A stretch of DNA of 64,000 nt from Blasia pusilla (Eukaryota > Marchantiophyta > Marchantiopsida > Blasiales): assembly GCA_050084515.1 (NCBI GenBank), contig CM114272.1, positions 42,780,001 to 42,844,000 of the forward strand, read 5' to 3'. A program made the translations under genes and the position numbers. Positions 41,687 to 53,439 of the stretch are shown in pieces. The notes beneath the pieces are model-generated. The model was not told the origin of the DNA and did not search any database. It worked only from the letters and a program-made list of their open reading frames with translations. Position 1 is the first letter of the stretch. The number at the start of each line of letters is the position of its first letter.

Positions 41687-43945
41687 ATGGCCAAGAGATA
41701 GCGAACAATGAATGAGATGCTACACAAGGAAGTTAGTCAAGACCTTGCAGAGGAGAACAGTAGGTCAGGATCATCGGATGGGAGAGAAGGGGACAAATCA
41801 AATACTCCTCCGACAAGTCAGAGTGAGAAAAACAGATTGGCTTGGAAGGATGTTTGGTATACTTTGTTCGATTGGATAGAATTCCATGTAGAATCTGGTC
41901 GGATTTTTTGCAAAGTTTGTAGACATGGTAAGGGGAAAAGCTCCTTTGCCAAGGATGGTGCCATTAACTGTAAGGTTTCGGCCTTCATAGATCATGGTAA
42001 GTCGAATGAGCACATAAATCTTGCATGGGCTGCGAATGTGGGGAACAGATCCATGGCCAAGGCTATAGCCACTAAAAATCGGACTTGTGATATTGTACTT
42101 TTGACTCTGTTTAAATGTGCATATTTCGTTGCAAAGGAAGCCTTTCCATTTTCAAAGTTCTCAAATCTGTCTAAGTTATTGATTTGTGTGAATGCACCTA
42201 TAACCCGCGACTTGTACCAAGATGAAAAAAGTTGTGCTGATATGTGTTATTATATTAGCCAGGTTCTTCTCAGGAGGAACCTTTCTAAAGTGCAACAATC
42301 TCCTTTCTTTGGGATAATGATTGACGAGTCCTCAGATATATCTGTCACTGGACACCTTGTTGTATTTGCAACTTACTTAGATGAGGGGAAAGTAGAGAGT
42401 TGTTTTATAGGATTGCTACAATGTCCAGAGAAATGTTCGAACGCAATCACTAACAATTTGTTGGAGTTGATAAAGGATTCGGGACTTGAGGGATCAAAAC
42501 TGGTTGCCTTTGGATCTGATGGAGCTTCTACTATGGTAGGAAGCCAAAACGGAGTAGAATCTTAGCTGAAACAGAGTTTAAATCCTTTTATGTTGTCTTT
42601 GCATTGTGTGGCGCACAAGACGAATCTCGCTACTTTAACAGCAACAAAAGGTGTTGGGTGTAAGGAAATATCTATAGAAGTAGATTCAATCTTGAATGCA
42701 GTAGCTGGGTATTTTAGAAGGTCGTCCAAGAGGAAGTGTGGTCTTGGAACTTTGCAAGAGAAGTTGAACGATTCTCACAAAGTGATGAAGAGGTACCACA
42801 AGATTCGCTGGTTGTCACGTTGGCAGGCTGTTGCTACTTTATGTGACTCATTGGAATCTGTCCTTGCATGTTTCAGAGATATCTTGCCCTCGGAAGATGA
42901 TGGTAATGCTGCAAATTTGTATAACAAACTTAGATCATTTCAGATGATCTATCAGTTGTACTTTTTAGCAGAGATTTTGTTTCTTCTTGCTAACTTGAGT
43001 AAGGTGTTCCAATATAAGTTTGTAGATGTTAGTACCATGGGTAGTATAGTGACTTCTGAAATAGCTTCCATAACAATGAATTTTGTAATGGAGAACCCTG
43101 ATGTGAATGCCTCCACTTTCTCTGAAGAAAGTGGTTATCACATTCTACCAGACTTTGGTCCTCCAAGGGGTTATTTGAAACGTTTAAAATCTGAGATTAG
43201 GGGCAGAAAGTTCCACAACATAGAAATGTTGAGGAATCGGACAGGAAAGGATCTAGAGGCTGCCTTGTTGTTTTAGAAGAATTTTTCTGAGAGTGTTTGT
43301 GTAGCTTTACGAGATCGGTTTAGGGATAACAACTTGATTAGTGTTATGAGGATAATGAATCCTCTACACATGCCTTCAAGGCAAGTGGGACTAAATAGTT
43401 GGGGTTGTAAGGAATTGGATGACCTCTGTGCACATTTTGGGACGAACTTACCCTTCAAATGTCACTTGCAACCTTCTTTACTAAGTGTAGGAGCTGTGAA
43501 ACAAGAGTTTCAATCATTTAAGCTCATGGCCACCACGGAGTGGAAAGATAGGAACTTCAAGGACTTGTGGGCTATGGTAAGTTGGAGCCCATCCTTGCAA
43601 TGTAAGTTCTCTAACTTGCTCATTTTAGCCAATATTGCTAGGGTACAGTGTGTTAGTATTGCTATTTGTGAGAGAGCTTTCTATGTGCAGAATGTGATTA
43701 AGACTAAAAGTAGGAATAGGTTAATGACAAAGCATTTGGATGCTGTTCTTAGGATTGCCTTAGAGGGGAAAATAGATGATTATGAAACTTTGTTGGTTGA
43801 ATCTGTAGTTCTTTGGAAGAATTCAGCACACTTTAGGTATGTGTATGCCAATCCCGAGAGATATATTCCTGAGATAGAAATTCCACCAGAGGTTCGCGTA
43901 AATTTAAATGCCTTAGACCCAAGTGAAGTTGTTGTGGATGTGTAA
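41687..43945 (+). pseudogene. hAT-superfamily transposase-like gene, ZNF862/KIAA1586-like type (three TAG stops)
   Basis: 753 codons in one frame from an ATG at 41687 (MAKR) with in-frame stops only at 41699, 42563 and 43274, all TAG, and no frameshift. N-terminal TTF/BED-like finger: WIEFHVESGRIFCKVCRHG with HGKSNEH. Catalytic core: GIMIDESSDISVTGHL (first acid), KLVAFGSDGASTMVGSQNGV (second acid), LHCVAHKTNL. The C-terminal dimerisation region carries LANIARVQCVSIAICERAF and KSRNRLMTKHLDAVLRIAL. This resembles the hAT-derived zinc-finger family annotated as ZNF862-, C17orf113- or KIAA1586-like. Much better preserved than the hAT gene in the inverted arms and not closely related to it. No terminal inverted repeats were identified. 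Confidence 0.88.
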
Positions 43946-43991
43946 GACGAGGGGGAAAAGCTTAGTGGTAGGGATAAGGGGGTCCCTTTTC

Positions 43992-44031
43992 TAATACATT
44001 AAAGCTTTAACTAAAAAGCTTCAATGTATTA
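43992..44031. repeat. Imperfect hairpin downstream of the hAT gene
   Basis: 17-nt arms (43992-44008 and 44015-44031) with one mismatch and a 6-nt loop, beginning TAATACATT. Possibly a transcription-end structure or a subterminal hairpin of the element. Confidence 0.6.
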
Positions 44032-44043
44032 TAGAGGGGTAAA

Positions 44044-44098
44044 ATCCTTGGCTCCCAGCTGGTGTGAGGCCTAGCCAGGTTCAATTCCTGCCAAGGAT
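44044..44098 (+). ncRNA. tRNA-like fragment (SINE head or truncated tRNA)
   Basis: ATCCTTGG at the start pairs perfectly with CCAAGGAT at the end. TGGCTCCCAGCTGG resembles a pol III A box, and GGTTCAATTCC is a B box/T-loop, preceded by CA and followed by TG to give a T-stem. At 55 nt it is too short for a tRNA: the anticodon arm is missing. It is more likely a tRNA-derived element or pseudogene than a working tRNA. Confidence 0.5.
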
Positions 44099-44389
44099 GA
44101 TGTACTAAAATAAAGTGTGAAGTGAATGTTTGCAATAAAATTGAGGTCCAGACTCCATAAGAGGTTGAAGTGGAGAAGAAATGAAAAGAGTCTGAAAAAC
44201 TTTAAAAAAACCCAAGAAATTTCCCGAGAGTTTCAAATATTACCTTATGAAACCGGTTGAAATTTTTTAATTACCGGTTTATTCAACCTACTGCCAGAAA
44301 TTTACCCCCTCTCGTAAAAAAACTCCCCGGACCCTGGTTTTGTAGTCTCCGGCTCCCACGTACTTAGCAAAGCCCGACCTCCACCTTAA

Positions 44390-45000
44390 CTCTCTATGGG
44401 CACGCATCCCTATGGACGCACCCTCACTCCTTCCCTACACTCGGAGCCCACCCGGATCCCTCTTTACTCTAGGATGAGCCCTCCATGGCTCCCCGCTCTC
44501 TCTTCCTCCTGACGTGGCCCTTCCTTGCATGGTGCCCTATGCACCTTAACTCCATCCCAGTTCCTTGGACCCGCCACTATTTCCCTGGTCCGCGCGCATC
44601 CCTATGCGCACACTCCCCAATCCGGCCCCTTCGTTCCTCACGACACACTCAACCCTCTCCCTTCCTTTGGCTGTCTCCGTCCGCAAATCCTTTCTCATGC
44701 CTCGTTTGGCCTTTTTCTTGCCCAACCTGGCCCTCGTGGCTCCATCATGCATCCCCGCGGCCAACCCCACATAGTGCCCTATGGAGCCATAATGGCTCAC
44801 GCCCCTCTCACACCACCCACTCCGCATCCCTGTGCGGCCCTATGTGGTTGCATCCTAGCTTTGTCCGACCCCGGACCTTGAACACGGCTCCGCCTCAACC
44901 CGACTACCCGCCTTGCAACTCCCGGCTCTCGAATCCGCAGCCCTGGGCGTACTTCCCGCTACTGTACAACTACGCCCCCACCCTAAATTTTTTAACCTAA
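44390..45000. repeat. GC-rich, proline-codon-rich block
   Basis: Low-complexity C-rich sequence with recurring GCATCCCTATG, CACGCATCCC and GGCCCTATG phrases. Open frames on both strands encode Pro/Ser/His-rich peptides without domains. Composition recalls 230-688. I do not call a gene. Confidence 0.5.
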
Positions 45001-45540
45001 CCTAATATGAGGGGCTGTGACCTAGCCTAACCGCCCTCATGGTGGCTATGGTATTCCCAAAGCTTCTCTCTCTCCTGACACTCACCGCTCACCCATCGAT
45101 GATACTCTCTGTGCTACGCCTGAGCGCTACTACCGCTACACTCTGTTGTTGTCCCCCATCAATCCACACCAGCAAAATCTGTTAAAAATAGACAATGCTT
45201 CCGCCCACGACCCTTCGAACAGAAAAATGACTGACATCCGCAACACACGTGTCTAGAGGGGCTCCCGATCAAGGCAACTCGTTTGCCTACCTGCAAACAA
45301 CGAATTCCCACTAGCCACTTGATATCTTTCTCATATAAAATCAAATAGTAGTAAAAATGGCTCACCCGGCCTAAAACTCCACTCATGAATCTACATTGGC
45401 TTATCAAACCACATCCACCCTCAGCTATAAGGGAATCCCGACGCTAGCATCCCAACTCCTACACATCCACATACGTCTATGAAAGAGAGGCGCTCCTAAG
45501 GCTCAACATGAGAAAGATGGCTTAGGAAAGCCATCTTCCT

Positions 45541-45994
<454 letters not shown>

Positions 45995-46084
45995 AACAAG
46001 AGGACTTTGCAATATTCTTTCTCTGCGCAATATTCGAAAGTCTCTTTGCGCAACATCCGAAAGTGCTTCTTGTCTGTAATTTCG

Positions 46085-46381
46085 ATGCCTATCAAGTCCA
46101 TGCTCAATGAGCTGCAACACACTCGGAGGACTCTCACCATTGCAATGGCGTTTCTCATCTTTTCTATCCTCTTCATTTTGATCGCATTTGCTGCATCTTC
46201 CATAGTAGGGATTCTCGACTCTGGATTTTCGAGCCAGAATTTTCTCACCATAAGCACCACCATTTTAGGCGGTTTCTTCTGTATTATGGCTATGTACCTT
46301 TGTTTGTTGCAGCTACTTCGTCTCGCCTTCTACAAACACCGCACATTTAGGAAACTTTGCATTTTCCTTACAGTTTTGTAA
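46085..46381 (+). CDS. Small two-pass membrane protein ORF, unrecognised
   Basis: 98 codons from ATG (MPIKSMLNELQHTRR) to TAA. A basic, polar N-terminus is followed by two hydrophobic stretches, roughly residues 17-44 (AMAFLIFSILFILIAF) and 55-80 (ILGGFFCIMAMYLCLLQLL), and a basic tail. The frame is also open upstream through the CT tract, so the ATG is chosen as the first outside the repeat. No family recognised. It might be an exon of a larger host gene or a chance ORF. Sequence near 46061-46081 (GAAAGTGCTTCTTGTCT) recurs near 46929. Confidence 0.35.
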   Translation: MPIKSMLNELQHTRRTLTIAMAFLIFSILFILIAFAASSIVGILDSGFSSQNFLTISTTILGGFFCIMAMYLCLLQLLRLAFYKHRTFRKLCIFLTVL

Positions 46382-48461
<2,080 letters not shown>

Positions 48462-49097
48462 ATGGCAAGTAGTTTTTCTATTTCAGAAATTCCTTTCGAC
48501 CTGGAGTACTTTCTCTCTAGGCTTCAAAGGCTTCCCTTTGAAGTGAAGATGAATATTCTACGTAGGAGAAGGCCTATATCGCTCTTTGATAGAATCATGA
48601 CCTTGTCTGAGCCTACGAAAGCAAAAATATGTGGACTCCTCTCCACATATGAGATGACTTGGGCTCATAATCGGATTCGAAGGAATCCACGAAATTGGAG
48701 ATTCCATGTGCTTTATCGACATTTCTATGTGCGGTTTGCTGATTTTTTTGTGCAGGATGAGGATCGTTATTCCCTCCTAGCTTGGTTAATGGTTGGAGTA
48801 GTTCAACAAGTTAGCATGCATATATGTCACGATACAGTTGGGTTTGTCCATGGAGAGGAAGAAGATCCCAAAATCAAGAAGGGGTTAGACTTGGTTAGGT
48901 ATGCTCCGAGTGTTGGTGGACAGTTAGTACAAGTTCATTTGGAATATTGCAGCTTTTGGGAGGGTGTTCGTCCCAATGACTTAGTTTGCATTCGTTCAAC
49001 CCATCGAACTATTTTGGGGAGAGTTTGCATTTGTTGCTTGGGCGTATGTAGTAGTGGTACTTGGCAACGAATTCATGTACCAGATCGATATTGGTGA
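48462..49097 (+). CDS. Unrecognised 211-aa ORF upstream of the TNP2 relic
   Basis: Intact frame from ATG (MASSFSISEIPF) to TGA. The composition is ordinary for a protein: helical N-terminal half with LPFEVKMNILRRRRP, a central HFYVRFADFFVQDEDRYS, and a C-terminal part ending RIHVPDRYW. No catalytic or zinc motif is seen. Two cysteines, CICC, lie near the end. It could be the 5' ORF of the following CACTA element, a captured host fragment, or unrelated. It is among the few long undisrupted ORFs here. 49098-49780 has only traces of further frames. Confidence 0.45.
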   Translation: MASSFSISEIPFDLEYFLSRLQRLPFEVKMNILRRRRPISLFDRIMTLSEPTKAKICGLLSTYEMTWAHNRIRRNPRNWRFHVLYRHFYVRFADFFVQDEDRYSLLAWLMVGVVQQVSMHICHDTVGFVHGEEEDPKIKKGLDLVRYAPSVGGQLVQVHLEYCSFWEGVRPNDLVCIRSTHRTILGRVCICCLGVCSSGTWQRIHVPDRYW

Positions 49098-49785
49098 TAT
49101 GTGTTGAACAATGTATAAGCTATACATCCTTCTTATAAGAAGAAGATGATAGAGGGTTTCGGTCCAAACTTGACATTTTGAAAGATACAATTTATCGGTC
49201 TAACTCAAGTAGCAACTATCTTGCTATTTTGTAGAACATATTGTTATCAAACTATGTATTTTCTTAATTGCAATGTTATTGCGGATGATATAAGAATATA
49301 AACCCCCCTAATAATTCTATGTGGTGATGAATGTGAAGAAGCTTATTCTAAAGCTCTAACAATTTTCCAAGTCATGCACTTGCCTGAGTTGGTGGATGGG
49401 TTAGAAAATTTGAATGAGAAGAGAGTGATATCAAAAAAATTTCTAGATCGTAAGAGGTGTAGGCCCAGCCAAATTACTTATGGTGGATTGGGAGGGAGAA
49501 TTACCTCTTTTTGGATTAAATTTTCCATTCCAGATCACTTGGGAACATAGGGTGAGTTATCTTTCATTCCGTAATAATGGGTTAGTATTAGAACTAAGAG
49601 TTTTCATTTGATTATTTCAATTTTTATCTCTTGCATATTGGAGTGGTTGGATCTGTGACAAGCATCTCTTGTTCTCTGCTCCAGTTTCTAAGAGGAATAT
49701 CCCCACACCCTTCGCCCCTAGATTGGACTTGGATCATCCCCAAAGAGTGAATGCTCATGATTTGAAATTATGGCATTGGGAATGT

Positions 49786-51790
49786 GCTCAAGCTGGTACA
49801 TTGGGGAGGAAAAGGTGCAAGTGTCCTTGTAGTTAATATAGGGGTGGGGCTACTATGTCCATTCTAAAAGTAGAAGGCCATCTGAGGAACTTTGGATGAT
49901 CACATCTGGCCAAGGTTGATGCTGATTTTGACATCAATCAAATGGTGAATGACATTTTCCAACAATATGACCATTTACGTGAGGGTGAGAGTGTAGATGG
50001 TGAAGAAGAAGTAGAATTGTTGGAAAATAAGAGCAACTATGCTATGCTTGGTCAAGAAGATGAGTATGAGGACATGGCTAATGCTTGAAAGCCACTTTTC
50101 GCAACTCCAAAGACATCGGTCCTAGCCTTTCTTATCCTTCTGTTTAACATCCAGACCACCCATAGCCTACCAAATATTGCCATAGATGAAATCCTAAAGC
50201 TTCTTGGTAGATTCGTATTTCCTGTTGGAAACCATGTGCCCTCATCATAGTATGTTGCAAAGAAATTGATTGGAAGGTTGGGCCTGAGCTATGATTCCAT
50301 CCATGCTTGTCCAGATGGATGTGTCTTTTTTTGTGGAATGCTTGTTGATGCAGAAAGTTGTCCTAAATGCAGGAAAGCTAGATTTAAGCGAATGGGCAGA
50401 TCTTTGGTTCCTTGCAAAGTAGTGCGCCATTTTCTAGTGATCCCTAGGATGCAATGAATGTTTCGATGCAAAACCTTATCCCAAACGCTAACTTAGGCAC
50501 CTACGAAGAAGACTTCTGATGGGCTTATTAGACACACTGCTGATAGCACAGCATGGAAAAATATTGACCACATGTACCCTGATTTTGTTGAAGAAATTAG
50601 GAATTGTAGATTTGGGTTGGCACTTGATGGTGTTAACCCATTTTCCGATAAGTCTAGCTCATGGTCCACATGGCCAGTGCTCTTGGTAAACTATAATCTG
50701 CCTCCTTGGCTTCAAACAAAGAAATTTTTTGTGATGTTAACTTTAATTATTACAGGGAAGGAGAGTGTGAATGAACACAATGTAGACACTTACTTGAGTC
50801 CTTTAGTGGATGAGTTCTCTGAACTTTGGGTTGGAGTGTAGTTTAATGAAGTCCATCGTCAAGGTGGTTTGTCTCTATTTACGTTCACGGCTTGCATACT
50901 ATGGACTATCAATGATTATCCAGCATATGGAACCATAGCTAGTCAAAGCCATGAGGATAAGCTATCGTGTACTATCTGTGGACCCCAAGTTGATTCAGAC
51001 TACTCAAAGCAATGTAGCAAGACAATATTTGGTGCTCATCGTCGATACCTACCATTAAGCCATCCATGGAGGGGTCATAGGTATGCAATCCACTTCAATG
51101 GACTTGCAGAGCCTAGACCTTCTGTTCAGAGAATTACTATTAACGAAATCCTTGAATGGGCAAAGGAGAAGAAAATATACGATGAGGGTGGAGGTCGAGA
51201 GGATGGTCCAAATGATCCTAACAAGAGGACATGTGTCAAAAGGAAGAGTATACTTTTAGATTTGCCTTATTGGCAAGTATCCATCTTCAATGTTCTTGAC
51301 CCTAACATCTATGAGGAGGGGAGGAAAGTGATTGGATGTCATATTTAGTGAATCATCTTGACTTATTGATAATAAAAGTTATTTGTGTTACCCTCCTTTT
51401 TATCCTTGCACTCAATTATCCCTTCAAGATACTTCATTAGTTCAGCATGTGCTCATTCGACATACGCTGGATGTCATGCACGTGGAGAAAATTGTTGTTG
51501 AGAATATGGTGAAGATGTTGTTTGGAGTGAAGGATACTGTAAAAGTGCAGCGTGATATAGAAGCTCATGGAATTCGAACTCATTTGTGGTTGCAACCATC
51601 CTAGTAGACCCCATGGACTTGTGAAACCTTTTGGTGATTGTTGTTTATCACCAAGTGAGTTGACAATAGTTTTGAATAGAGTTGAACAACTGAAAGTTCC
51701 TACTAGGTATTGTGGAGAATTATGCAAGCATGTGGTGAAACGGAACTTGGGAAACATGAAATGGCATGACTACCATATCATGATACAACA
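49786..51790 (+). pseudogene. CACTA (En/Spm) TNP2-type transposase relic
   Basis: It begins with a transposase-associated domain trace (KRCKCPCS, then ILKVEGHLRNFG). The TNP2 core follows: IHACPDGCVFF, SCPKCRKARF, a decayed wHa-like stretch, then RNCRFGLALDGVNPF, WPVLLVNYNLPPWLQTKKFF, DTYLSPLVDEFSELW, ACILWTINDYPAYG, CTICG, FGAHRRYLPLSHPWRG and HTLDVMHVEKIVVENM, each typical of plant TNP2. It ends in KWHDYHIMIQQ, where the GC-rich minisatellite interrupts it. Several frames and stops. Terminal CACTA repeats are not visible nearby. Confidence 0.92.
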
Positions 51791-52680
51791 AGTGGGCTGC
51801 TTGCGGGCCGCCAAGCCCGCGCACAGGCTCTTTGCGGGCCTTGGAGCCCGCATGCGGGCTAGGGTGCGGGCCCTGAAGCCCGCGCTACTTGCGGGCTAGG
51901 TGCAGGCTAGGTCGCGGGCCTTATAGCCTGCAAGCGGGTTGCTTGCGGGTCACCAAGCCGGTGCGCAGACTTGTTGTGGGCATTGGAGCCCGCATACGGG
52001 CTAGGTTGCGGGCCCGCGACGAGGCTTCTTGCGGGCAGCCGAGCCCGCACGCGGGCTAGTTTGCGGGCTCGTTATGGAGCTTGGAGCCCGCATGCGGGCT
52101 AGGTAACATGCTTGTTGCGAGCCCCCGAGCCCACATATGAGCTAGGATGCGAGTCGTGAAGCCCGCATCCAAGCTCATTGCAGGCAGTTTGTGGGCCTCC
52201 GAGCTCGCAAGCAGGCTTCGGTGCGAGCTGCTTGCGGGCCTAGGAGCCCGAATGCGGGCTATGGTGCGGGCCCTAAAGAACGGCCTGCTTTCGTGCGTGG
52301 GAGCCCGCATGCATGTGGGCGCACATGTGGCACGGACTCGCATGTGGGCCGCCGAGCCTGAGTGCGGGCCGCCGAGCCCAGTGCGGGCTCACATAGGGGC
52401 CGCCAAGCCCGCAAGCGTGGGCTACTTGCAGGCCCTGGAGCTCGCGCAAAGCCTCTACGCAGACTCCAAAGCCCATAGTACAAGCTAGGGCGCGGGCTCG
52501 CAGATGGGTCGTTGAGCCTGCCTGCGGGCCTAGGAGCCCGCGGATGGCCCGCACTACGGGCTCACAGCCTGCGCACAGCTCACGTGCAGGCTACTTGCGG
52601 GCCTTGGAGCACGCATGCAAGCTAGGGCGTGAGGTCACGCATGGGCTCCTTACGGGTCGTGCATGTTAGGGGTTGTGGGC
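51791..52680. repeat. GC-rich palindromic minisatellite
   Basis: About 890 bp of short degenerate repeats built on GGAGCCCGCATGCGGGCTAG. The core GCCCGCATGCGGGC is a perfect 14-bp palindrome, so each unit can fold back. Variants start near 51841, 51984, 52080 and 52241, with smaller GCGGGCC/GCCCGC units between. It interrupts the TNP2 relic inside the HDYHIMIQQ motif. ORFs through it are artefacts. Confidence 0.85.
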
Positions 52681-53108
52681 AGGCCCTATGATTCAAGTGA
52701 GGTATTAAATAAATTATGTTTGGATGATTGACGGTTTGAGAGGTTGGAATAAGGTTCTTGTAGGAGAATATAGGTTAGTTACAAATGAGAGTAATTGATG
52801 AATTTGGGATCCTAGTGAGGGAGAAAGGAATGAAAATATTAAAATAGATTTGAATAGGATGGTTGTATTGAAAAATAGGTATGTTGGAAATTTAAACTAG
52901 ATCAAGAAGTTAGGATAGGTCAAGAAGGAATCTAATAGGAGAACTAATATAGGTTTATTAAAGAAAAACTTAATGGAGGTGGGTTAGTAATCAATTGTAA
53001 GTGGGGGTAGATGATTTGGGAAGTTAGAAGGGTTCATTCTCTTCCCTTCATCCTTCCTTATATAAACTTGCTCATTTCTTGTATATCCTCACAATCTCAT
53101 TCCTCCCT

Positions 53109-53164
<56 letters not shown>

Positions 53165-53439
53165 AGTTTTTTTTCTCAATAGATAGCTGAACTTGATAAG
53201 TGAGAATATGTTTTGCCACTAGATAACCTTGATACTAAAGGTATTTTCGTTATCTAGGTTAACATATTAATCTTTCTTGTTCATAGTGAGTGTTCCAAGT
53301 TTTGTTATTGGAGCATTCACTAATAATATTTGATGTAATTTGCATACATTTTACTGATCAATATATACTAATATTGACATAGTAAATTATTGTGAATTTT
53401 CCAAATATTTTTCAGTGGGTTTAGTGAGTGCCTATAGTC
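52681..53439 (+). promoter_or_regulatory. Putative promoter and 5' UTR of the hAT gene
   Basis: AT-rich sequence with TTATATAAAC at 53057-53067 as a TATA box, then a (CT)n tract (53112-53160), which is common in plant 5' UTRs, and an AT-rich stretch to the hAT start at 53440. Inferred from position and composition. Confidence 0.45.

Noticed and set aside
44044-44098. Functional tRNA gene
   Set aside because: Only 55 nt, with no anticodon arm.
44485-45000. 171-aa proline-rich ORF
   Set aside because: Low-complexity C-rich sequence with open frames on both strands and no recognisable domain or start context.
51781-52554. Arg/Ala/Pro-rich ORFs
   Set aside because: They run through the GC-rich minisatellite and change frame with the repeat unit.
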